A stretch of DNA of 64,000 nucleotides from Phascolomyces articulosus (GCA_025677815.1 JAIXMP010000035.1:248001-312000); one strand, 5' to 3'. Counted from the first letter of the stretch, positions 23,622-36,935 are shown. A program made the numbers and translations. The notes: generated by a model from the sequence alone, not told the origin.

Positions 23622-24340
23622 GACAAGGTGTTAACATGGGTTTCACTCAATTATCCATCCATTGGGTGTACTTCATTCATCATTATCAGCAATACCATTT
23701 TACTTGGGCTTTTGTTTCTGTTCGTTATCCAATTGGCACATAAAATCGATTGAAAAGAAGATGGGTCATTATTGCCATGGACCACTGTGTTTACACCTCT
23801 TTGGGTTATCTGTGGGTTGTTATTCATCCTTGTCATTGTTGGTTCATGGATGAACAAGGTTCCAGCAACTACTAAGAGTTTAGGGGAAATGGGTTCAACT
23901 GCCATTCCTTTTATAGTTCTACCGTACTACATTTTGGTTTTACTCTCCATCCTATATATCACTTTGCGTGTGGGTGTTATTGTTGATTGGTCCTTTGGCA
24001 TTGTCGGTATCCCTTATTTTATATGTGAGGTATTATGTGGTCGAGTTCAAATAACATACAATTACGCTCCTAATGGTCATAACAGTGTCGAATTTGATAA
24101 TGATTATCACCTTATCATCAATTACCTCACGATTTACAGTTTTCGTGTGCTGCTATGGAATTACAATTTCTATAATGGCAAAAACATCATGGTGCAACTT
24201 CGATGATTGTTCTTCGTTTGGTTTTCGTTGGTATTTTGGCGGCAAAATTGGATGGTATCCTTGACCATCAACATTGGGATAGAGTTTTTGTTCCATTGTA
24301 TCTTTATGGTATTCTTATGCCTTTGAATCCTCCCTTGTGA
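23622..24340 (+). pseudogene. Decayed TMEM185/FAM11-like multi-pass membrane protein gene
   Basis: In one frame the DNA encodes hydrophobic segments (LLGLLFLFVIQLAHKID), an in-frame TGA at 23751-23753, then DGSLLPWTTVFTPLWVICG, a glycine-poor linker with VPATTKSLGEMGSTAIP, and another membrane segment (LPYYILVLLSILYITLRV). The matching second half continues in other frames: SRFTVFVCC near 24130 and MIVLRLVFVGILAAKLDG, then WDRVFVPLYLYGILMPLNPP, ending at TGA 24338-24340. The repeated pattern of membrane helix, LDG, WTTVF/WDRVFVPL is typical of the TMEM185/TMEM60-type family. At least one nonsense codon and two frame changes with no splice sites show it is not functional as assembled. Sequencing indels could explain the frame changes but not the TGA. 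Confidence 0.7.
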
Positions 24341-25732
24341 GGTTGGATCTAATATCATTACCTGCGTTCAGTGGATCTATCTCGATTTCTACATTTGATT
24401 TTATATTATTTATTTATTACTTTGGTATTACTACGTTTATTGGATCATCCCCTTCCAATGTTGGTGATTTTTATACTGATTTTCATTCCATTGGTAGGTT
24501 TCTTACAATAGTTTTATATATAACCAAAACTTCCTCGTTCTCTAAATCATTTACTAATGATAATAATACAATAGCGTTGGTTCTCATTAGCTACCATTCT
24601 AATTAGTATATACTTATTTGTAATTATTTCTAATAATCAAAGATGGCGTTTATAACCATCGGATGATGATATCATAGTATAAATATATTGGCGCTGCTTG
24701 TTTTCTGCTCTTTTTATATTATTTAATTGAGGTTTATCGAAGTTGATAAAATGTTTATTTCTAACATCTATCATGCCATCCAGGATATTCAAGCTGAAAT
24801 AATGTTAATGCATACTAATAGCTGCAAATGGGCAAAAGTTTCTAAAAAAGTGTAATTATTTATGTATGTTTCAACTTGTGATTTGAATATCAACCAAAAA
24901 TGTTCTCGAAGTTTTCCAGAACTGATAACTGTAAAGCAGCCTCTACGCTATACACATCAGGCAAGTTCATGGAGATGCCTATCCAAAAAAACCGGAGTTT
25001 TACTAAAGATTTGTGAGAAGTGAGAAACTTCATTTTTGAAATTATGTAATATCAATACCCATTATCCTCCTTCATACTGTTTTTTTTATAATATCAGTTG
25101 CTCGCACTTTATTTGTCATGGGTTAACAATACAATAACACTTATAGCTGGATGTTTTAATTGACGTTCTATAGATATGAGTAACATCATCAACATTATCA
25201 AACCTTTTATGTATAAAGCGGTATATCTTACAAAGAAAAAAAAAAGATTGCATTATAATCTCCTACCAAAAATGGTATATTATAACGTCATTGATGAATA
25301 TACCATCATGCAAGGTACATTCAAAGAGAGCAACAAACACTATACCTCATTTTTTGATGACCTTTTTACTGTCAAATAAAAATAACAACATTCTATGGTT
25401 AATGACGCATTATCAAGGAGTAGCTGGTAGTTAAAAAGAATATTTTATTGGCGCCCATTTGCGGTTCCCACACTCCCAGGCTAACTGTATCAACATGTCA
25501 GCTAGTTTGATTTGATTGGTTAGGAAAAAGGTTCCCCACACTCACAGAAAGATATATGCTTGAGGCAGGGAAAAAAAAATACGATGTCGCAATTTATATT
25601 AAATATCTTTGGGCAACGGGATTTTTTTTTTTTTTTTAAAAAAAGGAACGTATCAGTAGCACATCTTTTTTCTCTCACTTTTTTATTTTATTTTATTTTC
25701 TTTTGTCTATTACTATAATCTAAAAAGTACTG
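24341..25732. other. Intergenic, includes the CoA-ligase promoter
   Basis: No supported gene. A 67-codon frame at 25176-25379 has no features. Upstream of the CoA ligase are two copies of a GGTTCC(C)CACACTC motif (about 25453 and 25530), an inverted CCAAT (GATTGG, about 25516) and a T-run/A-run junction at about 25622-25644. These are candidate promoter elements by position only. Confidence 0.45.
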
Positions 25733-28133
25733 ATGACTGTATTTACATCCACCTATCCATCGGTTCCTGAACCACAAACAGGTATTGTTCAAACCCTTTT
25801 TGAATCCAAAGAACAAAATCAAAATCCAGATCGTGTGTGCTATATCGATGCATTATCTGGTCGCGAAATCACTTTTCGACAATTGAAGGATATGGCTTAT
25901 CGTTTTGCTGCTGGTTTGCAAGACGTATGTGGATTTAAAAAAGGAGATGTGCTAGCCATGTATGCTCCCAACTTGGTATGTTATCACAATGTTATCTATT
26001 GTTTCAGACAGGAAAGGGGAAGGAATGAGATATTCATTAATGTCGTATTGCTTATCATCATCCATCGTGTTTTGGTTATGTATAGGTTGATTATGGTGTT
26101 CCATTATTTGGTACTTTGGCTGCTGGTACGTATTGAAAAATATTAGTATACATGGACACTCTATGGGTAGGATAATTAACATTCTATACTTTTAAATGAC
26201 AATAGGAGGAACTGTTAGTCCTGCCAATCCAGCCTATACCAAGGAAGAATTGGCTCATCAATTAGGTGAAACCAAAGCCAAGGTCTTGGTAGCTCATGCT
26301 TCTAATATCGATACCGCTTTTGCTGCAGCCGATATTGTTGGTTTATCTAGATCCAATATTTTTGTCTTTGGTGAGGAAATTGTTAAAGGTGTTCAACCTT
26401 ATGTCAAGGTATTACTGGGTGCTCGTCTTGCTTCTCCTGTTGGATTTGAATCAACAGAACAAATCCGTGAAACGCTTGCTTTCCTTTGCTTTTCTTCAGG
26501 AACAACAGGTATATATTTTGGTTGCATGCGCGTGTGGGTGTATGTGTACGTGCGGGAAAGATATATAATATTTATATATCGATATTGATTTTTTTTGTTC
26601 AATCCCATGATGGATAATATAATAGGAAAGAGTAAGGGCGTGATGACAACGTAAGTTATTTTTATTTCATATTTTTATTTTGTCAAGAATTACCCTATTC
26701 AATAATAGACATCGAAAGTATTCGGCCCAAGGACACTCACAACAACTTATATGTTATAATAGACATGGCAACATGGTATCCAACATTTGGCAATACTGTG
26801 CAGTAGAAAAAGACATTTACGAAAGCAAAGATGCTCGTATTTTGGCTGTTCTTCCCTTTTTCCATATTTATGGCTTAACGGTGGTATTACACGCACCTTT
26901 TTATATGCAGCGTCCTGTATATATCTTACCACGATTCGATTTGGAAAATTTCTGTACAACCATTCAAAAGTATAAAATCACATTTGCCTGTGTTGTCCCA
27001 CCCATTTTACTCTTGTTGGCCAAGTCACCTGCAATTGACAAGTATGATTTATCTTCTTTGAAAACAGTAGTATCAGGTGCTGCTCCTTTAGATGCTGCTT
27101 TGGCGGCTGAAGTTCAACAACGTCATAATCTTTTGGTCAAGCAAGCTTATGGTTTAACTGAAACAACACCTGTTGTTTGTATTCAACCAGGACATGACAT
27201 TGTACCAGGTAATAATATAAAGGAGGGAGAAGAATGTTTCATTATACCATTTGATAATTCATGTTTCTGTTTTTTTTTCTCACCTCTTTTTCTCTTTCTA
27301 TTAGGTTCGTCAGGTGTTCTTGTACCTGATATGTTGGCTAAGGTGGTGGATGAAAATGGCAAGGGTATGTAATACAAATGATAATACTTGAAACAAAATA
27401 GTATTAGAGAGTATATAAGATGTACTAAATTGACATGGTTGAAATTTATTACTATTAGCCCTTGGTGTTGGTGAACGTGGTGAACTTTGGTTAAAGGGCC
27501 CCAACATTATGAAGGTGAGAACATATCGTCTTATATAGTTGTAATTGAAGTATCATGTCAACTTATGAATTCATTTATCTATGTATTAGGGTTACTTGAA
27601 TCGACCTGAAGAAACTGCCAACTGTTTGGATGAAGAGAAATATTTCCATACAGGAGATGTAGCTATTATTGATGAAAAGGGTCATATCTTTATTGTGGAT
27701 CGTATCAAGGAATTAATTAAATACAAGGGTTTCCAGGTTGCACCTGCTGAATTGGAAGGCATCTTGGTAATTAAAACAATAATTTGGGTGCTGTAATATC
27801 TGTTCAATATTTTTTTCTAACCCATTACTATTTATATAATTATAGCTTAAACATCCCAACGTAGCTGATTGTGCTGTTATTGGTGTTTACGACCACGAAC
27901 AAGTGACCGAAATTCCACGTGCTTATATTGTTACCAAACCAGGCGTGGAACAAAATGAAAAGACATCTGAAGAATTGAAAAGGTTTGTAGCCGAAAAGGT
28001 GATTAACTATAAGCGCATTCAATCATTGATGTTCCGTGAACAAATTCCAAAGAGTGCTACTGGAAAAATCTTGCGCAATGTTTTAAGAAAGGAAGTCAAG
28101 GAAGAAGAAGCAAGACGGGCATCCAAGTTATAG
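25733..28133 (+). CDS. Peroxisomal 4-coumarate:CoA ligase-like acyl-CoA synthetase
   Basis: Nine exons: 25733-25975, 26086-26125, 26206-26508, 26626-26650, 26763-27208, 27305-27364, 27459-27514, 27590-27766 and 27846-28133, giving 545 residues. Marks of the adenylate-forming superfamily: the AMP-binding P-loop SSGTTGKSKGVM (about 192-202), LPFFHIYGL, the [10 protein letters not shown] motif, [21 protein letters not shown], and [10 protein letters not shown] near the end. The last residues are SKL, a canonical PTS1, which points to peroxisomal import. These enzymes activate carboxylic acids to CoA thioesters via an acyl-AMP. Substrate class (fatty, phenylpropanoid, other) cannot be read here. 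For exon 5, the acceptor at 26761-26762 was preferred over the one at about 26708 because it restores the family's THxN motif (THGNMVSN). Confidence 0.94.
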
Positions 28134-29226
28134 ATTAGTTTTTATTAATTTAATATCATTTGTAATTATATATCACCATTCTTATTATTTAAATAAATAT
28201 CTAACTTTTTTTTGTTGATCAAAAAAAAAAAAGGTATATTCCATCCATCAGCAATTTTTAATTAATATACGTACATTTACATATGAGTAGCAGAATGTCA
28301 TTCTATAATATTTAAAACATCTCTTTTTTTTTTATATCTATTTCAAGGTGAAATTGTACCTGAATTATATGGATTGTTCATATGTAGATAGATAGAGTAG
28401 TAACTGCCATATAAAAACATTATTTTGGGGCAATGGATGTGTAATACATATATTTTTATATTATTTCAACAGATTCATCTAAATGAACTATATATTATTA
28501 TTAAAGAAAAAACACGAGGTTTCATTTATTAGTTGTTGTGAAACAGCTGAGGGGATTTATTATATATTACCACGCGAGAGAAAAGAAACAACGTCATTCG
28601 ATATCATTCTACGCCAACATTTGCATAAATGTTGTTGGGGGGAGGGAAGAGGGAGGAAAGACCTCTTTTTTTTTTGGTGATCATGTCATACATATTTTAA
28701 AAAAACTAATCACAATTCTTTTTTTTTAATAATAATAAAGAAAAATATAATAATTATTTAAAAAAAAGGAAAAATATTATTAATCATAAAGAAAATATTG
28801 GGAAAAAAACAATAAAACAAATATAATAATTAACGGTAAAGAAAAATAAAAGTTGTTGGAGGAGGAAAAGGAGGAGAAGGTAGAGATGGAAGGGGAAAGA
28901 AAAAGGAATACTACAAATTATGTAGTAGTTCATGATACTAATAAATGAGGGAAATACTAAAACGGAAGTGTAAGGAAGAATATTAAAAGGGAATTAAAAA
29001 CATATAATAAAAAGTAAAACTTAGTGGTTACGAAAATGCATATAGAAGATGCGGTATATAATAAAAGAAAAAGATGATTTGAGATGATGGAATCAAATTG
29101 GTGGGAAGGGGATCATGTTTTAAAAAGATTCATGTATAAAACTATATGTATCATTATTAATTCCTTTTACTTCAAGTAAAAAGAAAGAAGAGGAAGAAGA
29201 AGATGTTGATTATAAATCAAACCTCC
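28134..29226. other. Intergenic between convergent genes
   Basis: 3' flanks of the CoA ligase and the kinase. A/T-rich, with purine-rich stretches from about 28720 to 29200 on the plus strand. Short plus-strand frames (28483-28729) have no support. Confidence 0.4.
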
Positions 29227-31601
29227 TTAATATTGTGGCAAAACTTGATTGAGGAATCGGACCAGCTCAACCGAAGATGCACATTGAAGGAGATTACTCT
29301 TGACATGAGCATCAATTTCCTATAAGAAATGATATGTTAGTCATTTTGTAGTTTCATGAGAAATTCATATATATTGTAGTAATATAGTATAATTTACCAA
29401 AAGAACATCTTGAGCACTAGGTCTACTGCGTGCATCTTCATCAAGTAACCATGCAACAAGACCACGCATGTACATGGATGGATAACTGTAAGTGAAGGTG
29501 GGGCTAGGTTCAGTGGCAATAATGTCAAAGAGTTCTTCTTCGTCCTTGATCAAATAATGAGGTGGGACACGATCCATCATCTCAATCACAGTAATACCAA
29601 GTGACCACAAGTCAATCTTTTCATCGTAATATTCTTCGCGAATTACTTCGGGTGCCATCCTATATATATTCATTATGATGAGATGAGTTTATTATTTTTA
29701 ATAACCATTTCATGATCAGTAAAATATCTTACCATTTAGTGGTTCCTAGTCGATCTCTATTACCACGAGCCACACGAGCCGATAATCCGAAGTCGGCTAA
29801 TCAAATAAATATAATAAACATTGGGTATTTAAAATACATTTTGATCAGCATAAATAATAACAAAGACGCATGGTTTTGGATAAACAAACAAAAAAAATGG
29901 GAAAGGGGAAAAAAATCAAGAGGAAGGAAGGGGAAAAGGGAAGAAGAAGGATAGAAAGGGGAAAAGAAACAAGTAAAAAGAAGGGGAAATATAAACAAGT
30001 TCTATATCATAAAACTTACCAAGTTTTACTTCACCATTCGAACCAAGTAATAAGTTTTCACATTTGACATCACGATGTAAGAAACCCTTTGAATGAAGGA
30101 AAATCAAAGCCTTTAAGGTTTCACATGTAATATGAATAGCGAATTCTTCTGGAATGCCTCGTTGACAAAGAACAGCGAACACGGAACAACGCATTAAATC
30201 CATAGCAATCCAAACATCATCACGACAAAGAGTGACTTCACGTAATTTGATTAAATTCTTATGACCACTGGACATGATACGTAATTCACGTAAAATAGCA
30301 GCACGATATTCTCTATCAGGATCCAATTTACAACGTTTAATGGCTAATTGAACATTAGGCTTGTCACGATAAGATGCTCGAACAACAGCACCATTGACAC
30401 TAATAGGTAAATAATAAATTTATCGTGAGGATATGAAATCATAAGAATAATAAAGACCCGATCAAGAAATATAATATTTTACCCTGTGCCAATTTCTTTA
30501 AAGTTGGTATAACGTGTTCGTGGATCAGTCGATCGTACAGTAGTTTTTGAAAGTAATTTTCGCATTCTGCTTTCAAACTTGTTTTCTGCACGAGCTAATG
30601 GTGGTAATTGTGGGATTTCATAATGTGGATTAGGAGGGTACCAAGGACGCTAGATAAGGTGGATAAGTTCGTATAGTAATAAAGATGGAATTGGAATTGT
30701 TTGTTGATATAAAGATAAACATTTGGTGTTGTTATCATAAAATACATGTGTGTGGGATGATCTTTTTTTAGTGTCTCTTCATTTTTTATATTTATCACTC
30801 TTTATTTGTATTAATGAAATTAAATTTTGATGGTTATTAAAAGTAAATATCTATTACCTTTGTCACTTGTTTTGAAGGATCATTTGGACGTAAATGAAAG
30901 GCAACTGCGGGTGATGGTTTCAAATACGCGTTACCAAGAATATCAGGAATTTCACAACATCCTGGTGGTCGCCAAATATCCTATTTGAATATATATAAAA
31001 ATAACAAAATGCATCAAACGTTACACATTAAACTAACCTTTTCTTCGTCCTCCGCCCCTTTCTCTCTCTAGCTCCTTCTTCACACACACATATAAATACA
31101 CATACACCCCTAATAAAAACTTACCTTGGAACCTGCTCCGCTAGTGGTTGAATGACAAAATGAAGAAGCACGTCGAAGATTACCCGTTGATTTACGTTTA
31201 GGATGAGCAGTAGCTACAGTACTTTTAAATGAAGCAGCTGCTCTACTTGCACAATTAGGTTCTGATCTCGACTTTTGCATGACGGTAGTGGACTAAATGG
31301 GGGTGTTTTTTTTTGTAAATTATGTATTATGTATTATTATTAATATTTAGTTATACTTTTCTTTTTCTTTATGTGTCAATAATATATATATAAATGGATT
31401 TTGGTAAGGGGAAGAAGAGGAGGAGAAAAAAAAAGAGAAGGAAGAAGAAGAGTGAAAGAAAATAAAATTCATGGTTCTTGTCTTTTTGATTCTTCGTCCT
31501 CTTCATGTTCCTTATACATATGTAAATAATATAATTTTTACCTTGGCAGAACTGCTATAATTTCGGGGTGCACCCCGTCTGTCTGTAACGGCAATATGCA
31601 T
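29227..31601 (-). CDS. STE20/PAK-like serine/threonine protein kinase without a CRIB domain
   Basis: Eight exons: 31542-31601, 31125-31292, 30858-30980, 30483-30649, 30020-30399, 29733-29796, 29398-29659 and 29227-29319, giving 438 residues. The kinase domain spans about 165-430: glycine loop GTGVNGAV (170-177, split by an intron), Lys194 in LAIK, helix-C Glu211, HRDVKCEN (281-288), DFG (301-303) and MAPE. The subdomain VIII-IX sequence (APEVI, DLWSLGITVIEMMD, PPHYLIKDEEELF) is most like the STE20/PAK group. The 160-residue N-terminus is Ser/Arg/Pro-rich, with DIWRPPGCCEIPD and RPWYPPNPHYEIP, and lacks the ISxPxxFxHxxH CRIB signature. Regulation by Cdc42/Rac is therefore not supported. All catalytic residues are present, so it should be active. 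Confidence 0.9.
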
Positions 31602-32638
31602 TCTTTTTTTGTTGTTGTTGTTGGTGGATAAGTGATTCGTAACAAAGGGGAAAAGAAGAGAGTGTGTTTAATAAGTAAGAAACTAAAAGAAGGGGCTTTT
31701 AGTAAGAAGGGGTGTATGTAATGAGGAAGTCGTCTGTAAGTAGAAGAAGAAGATATATGTTAAAATGCTTTCAAAATGTAAGGAGGTGTATAAAGAAGTT
31801 TCTTTATGATTGATTTGAAAGTATTTTAAAGAAGGGAAACAAAAAGAAAGGATGGAGATGGAGGTTGTCTATTTGAAAAAATGAAATATAAAGTCTATGA
31901 TAATATGAATGGATTGATGAAAGAGTGTCGTTCGTTGGTTTATGATGTTATTCGTCGAAGAAAGGATGAAATGAAAGGGAAAAAGAAACAAAAAAGAGAT
32001 GAAAGATGAAGAAGAATTTTTTTGTTTCTGGGATGATTTATTCTAAAGGATTGGTGTTGCAAAAAAGAATGAAAAGGAAAGGAAAGAGAGAGGTTAAAAA
32101 AGAGAGGACGAAAAACTTGGGGGATAATGAATTGAATCACTGGAATGATGATGAGAGAAAATTCAAATTCGTATGACATTCAATTTAGTATCTTATACTC
32201 GTGATTGACTTTAACGTCGTACTATGTACAACAACCATCTTCTTTACTTATTGCTCCGCCTATCGTCAATTCAGCTGCGACTTATAAAAGAAAGGGGCAT
32301 ATCAAAACGTCTGTTCTAATTATTATATTATAACCACATGTTGTTGTTGTTGTTTGTTGTTGTTGTTATTAGAATATAATATCCATCTATTAGCCCCTTT
32401 ATTATTATCATTATCATTATCATTAAGCATCTGACTTTATAGAATTTAATAAAGTCGTATTATAAATTTATTTGCCTATAGCTTTACTAGGTACCAACAT
32501 CCTTTTTTATTTGATTGGCTAAAGACCAAGCCACCAAAATCCTGCAATTGAAAGGGAATCTCTATCATTTCTCCAAGTTTTTTTTTTTTTTTTTTTAGAT
32601 CTGGTAGACAACTTGCTTCTTCTCTTTATATATCAACT
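31602..32638. other. Divergent intergenic region between kinase and HAS1
   Basis: Purine-rich on the plus strand next to the kinase start. The HAS1 side holds a GTT microsatellite (about 32341-32367), GATTGGC (inverted CCAAT, about 32513) and a poly-T tract just upstream of the start. No gene is seen. Confidence 0.45.
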
Positions 32639-34655
32639 ATGGCCCGTTCAAAAGGTGTTGCTGCTGCTTCCATGAACGAGAGTAAAAAAAGAAAAAAGTC
32701 TCAATCCGAAACCAAAGTCAATAAAAAGAAACAAGTCGAAAAACTTAAGGCCAAGCCTGTCGAAGAAGAAGCTGTTGAACTTGCAGAAGAAGCGGAATCG
32801 ATCTCTGAAGAAGAAGAACAAGAATCTACCGTTGATAATGAATCGACCAATGAAAAGACAGCTGACGATGCCGTCCTTGAACAAGGTGAGTCGATTTGAT
32901 TTATTAATATTTTCATTAAAAACATGGTCACTTTAACATTGAGACGTAATCATGGTGAACATGGATACTGACTTTTATTATTATACTATAGCTGCTGAAA
33001 AGCCCATTGATTTCAGCTTCGAAAATCTCGATGTATGTGAAAAGACAAAATTAGGCATCAAGGATATGGGATTCACCAAAATGACAGAAGTTCAGGCACG
33101 TACGATCCCACCCCTTATGGCAGGTCGTGATGTATTGGGTGCAGCCAAGACTGGTTCTGGTAAAACATTGGCCTTTTTAATTCCTGCTATTGAAATGCTT
33201 TATAAACTTAAGTTCAAACCAAGAAATGGTAAGTAAAAAAAAAAGCAAGTGGAAGGGTAGAGAAAGCAATCCAATATGTAATATTAACCACTTTTTTGTC
33301 TTAGGTACTGGTGTTGTCGTTGTATCACCTACCCGTGAATTGGCATTGCAAATTTTTGGTGTTGCCAAAGAATTATTAGCTCATCATCAACATACATTCG
33401 GTATTGTCATTGGTGGTGCTAACCGTAAAGCCGAAGCTGATAAATTAGTCAAAGGTGTCAACTTGTTAATTGCTACTCCTGGTCGTTTATTGGATCATTT
33501 ACAAAACACCCGTGGATTTGTATTTAAGAACTTGAAAGCCTTGGTGATTGATGAAGCGGATCGTATTCTGGAAATTGGTTTCGAAGAAGAAATGCGTCAA
33601 ATTGTCAAGATTTTACCCAAGGAACGTCAAACCATGTTATTCTCAGCAACACAAACCACCAAAGTCTCTGATCTTGCCAGAATCTCATTGAAAAAGGGCC
33701 CTCTTTATATTAACGTGGATGAACGAAAAGATACTTCAACCGCTGAAGGTTTGGAACAAGGTTATGTCGTCTGTGAATCCGATAAACGCTTCTTACTCTT
33801 GTTCACCTTTTTAAGAAAAAACGTCAAGAAGAAAATCATTGTTTTCTTTTCCAGTTGTAATTCTGTGAAATATCATGCTGAATTGATGAATTATATTGAT
33901 GTGCCTGTATTAGAACTTCACGTAAGTATAAAACAAATTGGATAAATGAAGGAAGGAGAGAAGGAGTTGCTGTTATGTATTGATATACTAATATTTATAA
34001 ACAAAAATGATAATAGGGTAAACAAAAGCAACAAAAACGAACAGCCACCTTTTTCGAATTCTGTAATGCCGAAAAGGGTATTTTGTTGTGCACAGACGTT
34101 GCCGCACGTGGTTTGGATATCCCTGCTGTAGATTGGATTGTACAATTTGATCCTCCAGATGATCCTCGCGATTATATTCATCGTGTCGGTCGAACGGCTC
34201 GTGCAGGTGGTCGTGGTAAGAGTTTATTGTTCTTGCTTCCAAGTGAACTTGGTTTCTTGCGATATCTTAAACATGCCAAGGTACCATTGAATGAATATCA
34301 ATTCCCTGCCAATAAGATTGCCAATGTACAAAGTCAGGTAAAATATATGAAATTCTAAAAAGGAGAAACAAGGAAGAAGGAGATGTGGTTGAAATAGGGA
34401 AATGAGGAGGATAACGAAATGATTAATTCATTATTTCTTTTCTTGAATATATAGCTTGAAAAATTAGTAGAAAAGAATTATTACCTTAATCAATCTGCAC
34501 GCGATGGTTTCAAATCATACCTTCAAGCCTATGCTTCCTTCAGTTTAAAGAAAATCTTCAATGTGAATAGTCTAGATCTTAACAAGGTTGCCAAATCATT
34601 TGGTTTCAATGTCCCACCAAAAGTAAACTTAGCCATCCAAAGTTCCAAGCAATAG
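32639..34655 (+). CDS. HAS1: DEAD-box ATP-dependent RNA helicase Has1 (DDX18 family)
   Basis: Five exons: 32639-32885, 32992-33228, 33305-33921, 34017-34337 and 34455-34655, giving 540 residues. An 80-residue Lys/Glu-rich tail precedes the helicase core. Motifs in order: Q motif region ([15 protein letters not shown]), motif [10 protein letters not shown] (133-141), PTREL (170-174), TPGR, DEAD (244-247), SAT, then [14 protein letters not shown] and [10 protein letters not shown]. The C-terminus ([25 protein letters not shown]) matches the conserved Has1/DDX18 extension, which separates it from other DEAD-box proteins. Has1 acts in the nucleolus in both 40S and 60S subunit assembly. The orientation is head to tail with THI6, with no functional link implied. 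Confidence 0.97.
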
Positions 34656-35077
34656 TCATAATTTCTTACTCACTTTCTCTCTTTATTACTCTCGTTTATC
34701 CACATCTATGTACACAGCACATATACATACATTCTCAATACTCATATTAACATGAAATTTCTTTTTACTCATTCTTCATTTTTATAATTTTACAATTGTA
34801 CTTTTTCTATATCAATAAATTTGTTTTTCTTTTCATTAATCCGTATTATCCCGATGATGTTTCCCTTTATGACATAAGAATAATGCAAAAAATGAGGGGT
34901 TAAAAAAACACGAGTGCGGGTTCGGAGTGTCATACACGACTCATTGTGTGTCCATGTATAAAAAAGATACTCTAGATCATCTATTCTTGTGTTTTTTTCT
35001 TCTTCTTCTTATATTAAGCTTCCAAAACTACCCCAAAAAAAGCTTCTTTATCAGTTCTTTCTTTTTATAACAAAACT
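34656..35077. other. Intergenic between HAS1 and THI6
   Basis: 3' flank of HAS1 followed by the THI6 promoter and leader, with a pyrimidine-rich stretch before the start. I looked for thiamine pyrophosphate riboswitch core elements and did not see them. Confidence 0.45.
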
Positions 35078-36935
35078 ATGGTGGTTCCAGTCGACTATTC
35101 TTTATACCTTGTCACGGACAGTTCTCTTGTCCCCGAGAATGCCACATTCCTTGGCCAGATCGAAAAGGCCCTTGAAGGCGGCGTTACACTTGTTCAACTT
35201 CGCGAAAAAGATCTCGATACAGGACCATTTATTGATTTGGCTTACAAAGTACAAGCATTGACGCGCCAATTTAATGTCCCTCTTATCATTAACGATCGAA
35301 TTGATGTTGCATTAGCTGTGAATGCTGATGGTGTTCATATTGGTCAAGACGATATGCCCATGCGACGCGCACGTCAAATTTTAGGTCATGACAAAATCAT
35401 TGGTGTTTCTTGCAATACTATTGCTGAAGCACAACAAGCTATTGCTGATGGTGCTGATTATTTGGGTATTGGTGCTGTATGGGATACCTCGACCAAAAAA
35501 TTGAAGAAAAAGACGTTGGGTATTCAAGGTGTCAAAGGTAAGAAATTGGACGGGAAAAGTTGGTATAAAGGGTAAAAATAGACGGCAAAAAAACTAAACA
35601 CTTTCTCTATGATAGATCTTTTGGCAGCGATCCCACCTATTCCTAATGTTGTGATTGGTGGTATCAAGTTAAATAATGGAAAAGAATTACTTGAAAATAC
35701 ACAAGGTGTTCATGGTCTTTCGATTGTTTCAGGTATCATGGCTGCACCTGATGCCAAGCAAGCTTGTCAGGATTTATTATCCATGATCCGTCACTATGTC
35801 CCTGGTCCATCCAAAGAACAAGATATTGTCAAATATGCTATCAAGGCAACAGCTCGTGTCAAGTCTGGATCTCCTTTGGTTCACCATATGACAAACACTG
35901 TCGTCATTAATGATAACGCCAATGCAACTTTGGCTGTTGGTAAGAAATCAATTTTTTCTCTTATCTGACTATCTTTTTTTTTAACTTTATGAAAACAATA
36001 TATAGGTGCTTCTCCTATTATGTCAACCAATACCGAAGAAGTTGATGACATTGCAGCTATTAATGGTGCCATGGTGGTCAATATGGGTACTTTATCACAG
36101 AGCATGTCAGAAGCCATGTCGACTGCCATGGAAAGCAATACCAAATTGGGTAATCCAGTGATCTTTGATCCTGTGGGTGCAGCTGCCACTGAATACCGTC
36201 GCGTTATGACCCAGAAATATTTGGATGTTGGCCATTTGACTGTTCTCAAGGGAAATACGGGTGAAATTTTATATATTGCTCAACGTGGTGGACAATCGCG
36301 TGGTGTGGATACTGTAGGTGGCACTGGAGGCGAAGCCAATGCTGCTGCTGCTGTCAAAGAAACCGCCCAAAAATATGGTATTATTGTTGCCATGACTGGT
36401 GAAATTGATTATGTATCCGATGGTGAACGTGTTTTTGCCATTGATAATGGAGATGCCTTGTTGGCATCGATTACTGGTAGTGGCTGTATGGTATCCTCCA
36501 TTGTGGGTTGTTTTACCGCAGGTAAGAAAAGATACATGGGTTGTTTTGTAAACGACTGAATGAATCATCATTATTATCACAAAGAGGGAGAAACACTAAC
36601 AAATAAATAATATACGAACAAACAAACTCATTTGTCTTACCAAATTGATAGTCAATCGTGAAAATTATCTCTATGCTACTATTGCAGGGTAAGTTAGATA
36701 AAAGAATAGGAAGGGATGATTATAAGCAAGTAATGAACAAAAGAGACTAACGGGAACTGTTACTCTGATATATAGAATTTTGATAGTCACCGTTGCTTCT
36801 GAAAAAGCAGCCAGTCGTCCAGATGTGCATGGTCCAGGAACCTTCCGATCTGCATTGATCGATGAACTTTACAATATTACCAACGAACCTAGTATCCTGG
36901 CAACATATGCAAAGGTTCGAGAAGTGAAGCTCTAA
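35078..36935 (+). CDS. THI6: Bifunctional thiamine-phosphate synthase / hydroxyethylthiazole kinase (Thi6)
   Basis: Five exons: 35078-35537, 35616-35939, 36006-36521, 36652-36688 and 36776-36935, giving 498 residues. Residues 1 to about 225 are the thiamine-phosphate synthase barrel: QLREKD (40-45), NDR (72-74), HIGQDD (87-92), GADYLGIGAVWDTSTK and the phosphate-binding VIGGI. Residues about 235-498 are the ThiM-type kinase: HHMTNTVVINDNAN, GASPIMS, IFDPVGAAATEYRR, LKGNTGEI and the catalytic loop ITGSGC. The enzyme phosphorylates hydroxyethylthiazole and joins it to HMP-pyrophosphate to make thiamine phosphate. The fusion order is that of yeast Thi6. All key motifs are intact. Confidence 0.97.

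Noticed and set aside
25176..25379. 67-codon frame as a gene
   Set aside because: No domain, no splice context and basic low-complexity composition. Likely chance.
26651..26762. Earlier acceptor at about 26708 for the CoA ligase
   Set aside because: It would insert about 18 residues into the conserved THxN segment. The later acceptor restores the family pattern.
34656..35077. Possible thiamine pyrophosphate riboswitch upstream of THI6
   Set aside because: The conserved CUGAGA and related core elements are not visible in the leader or first intron.
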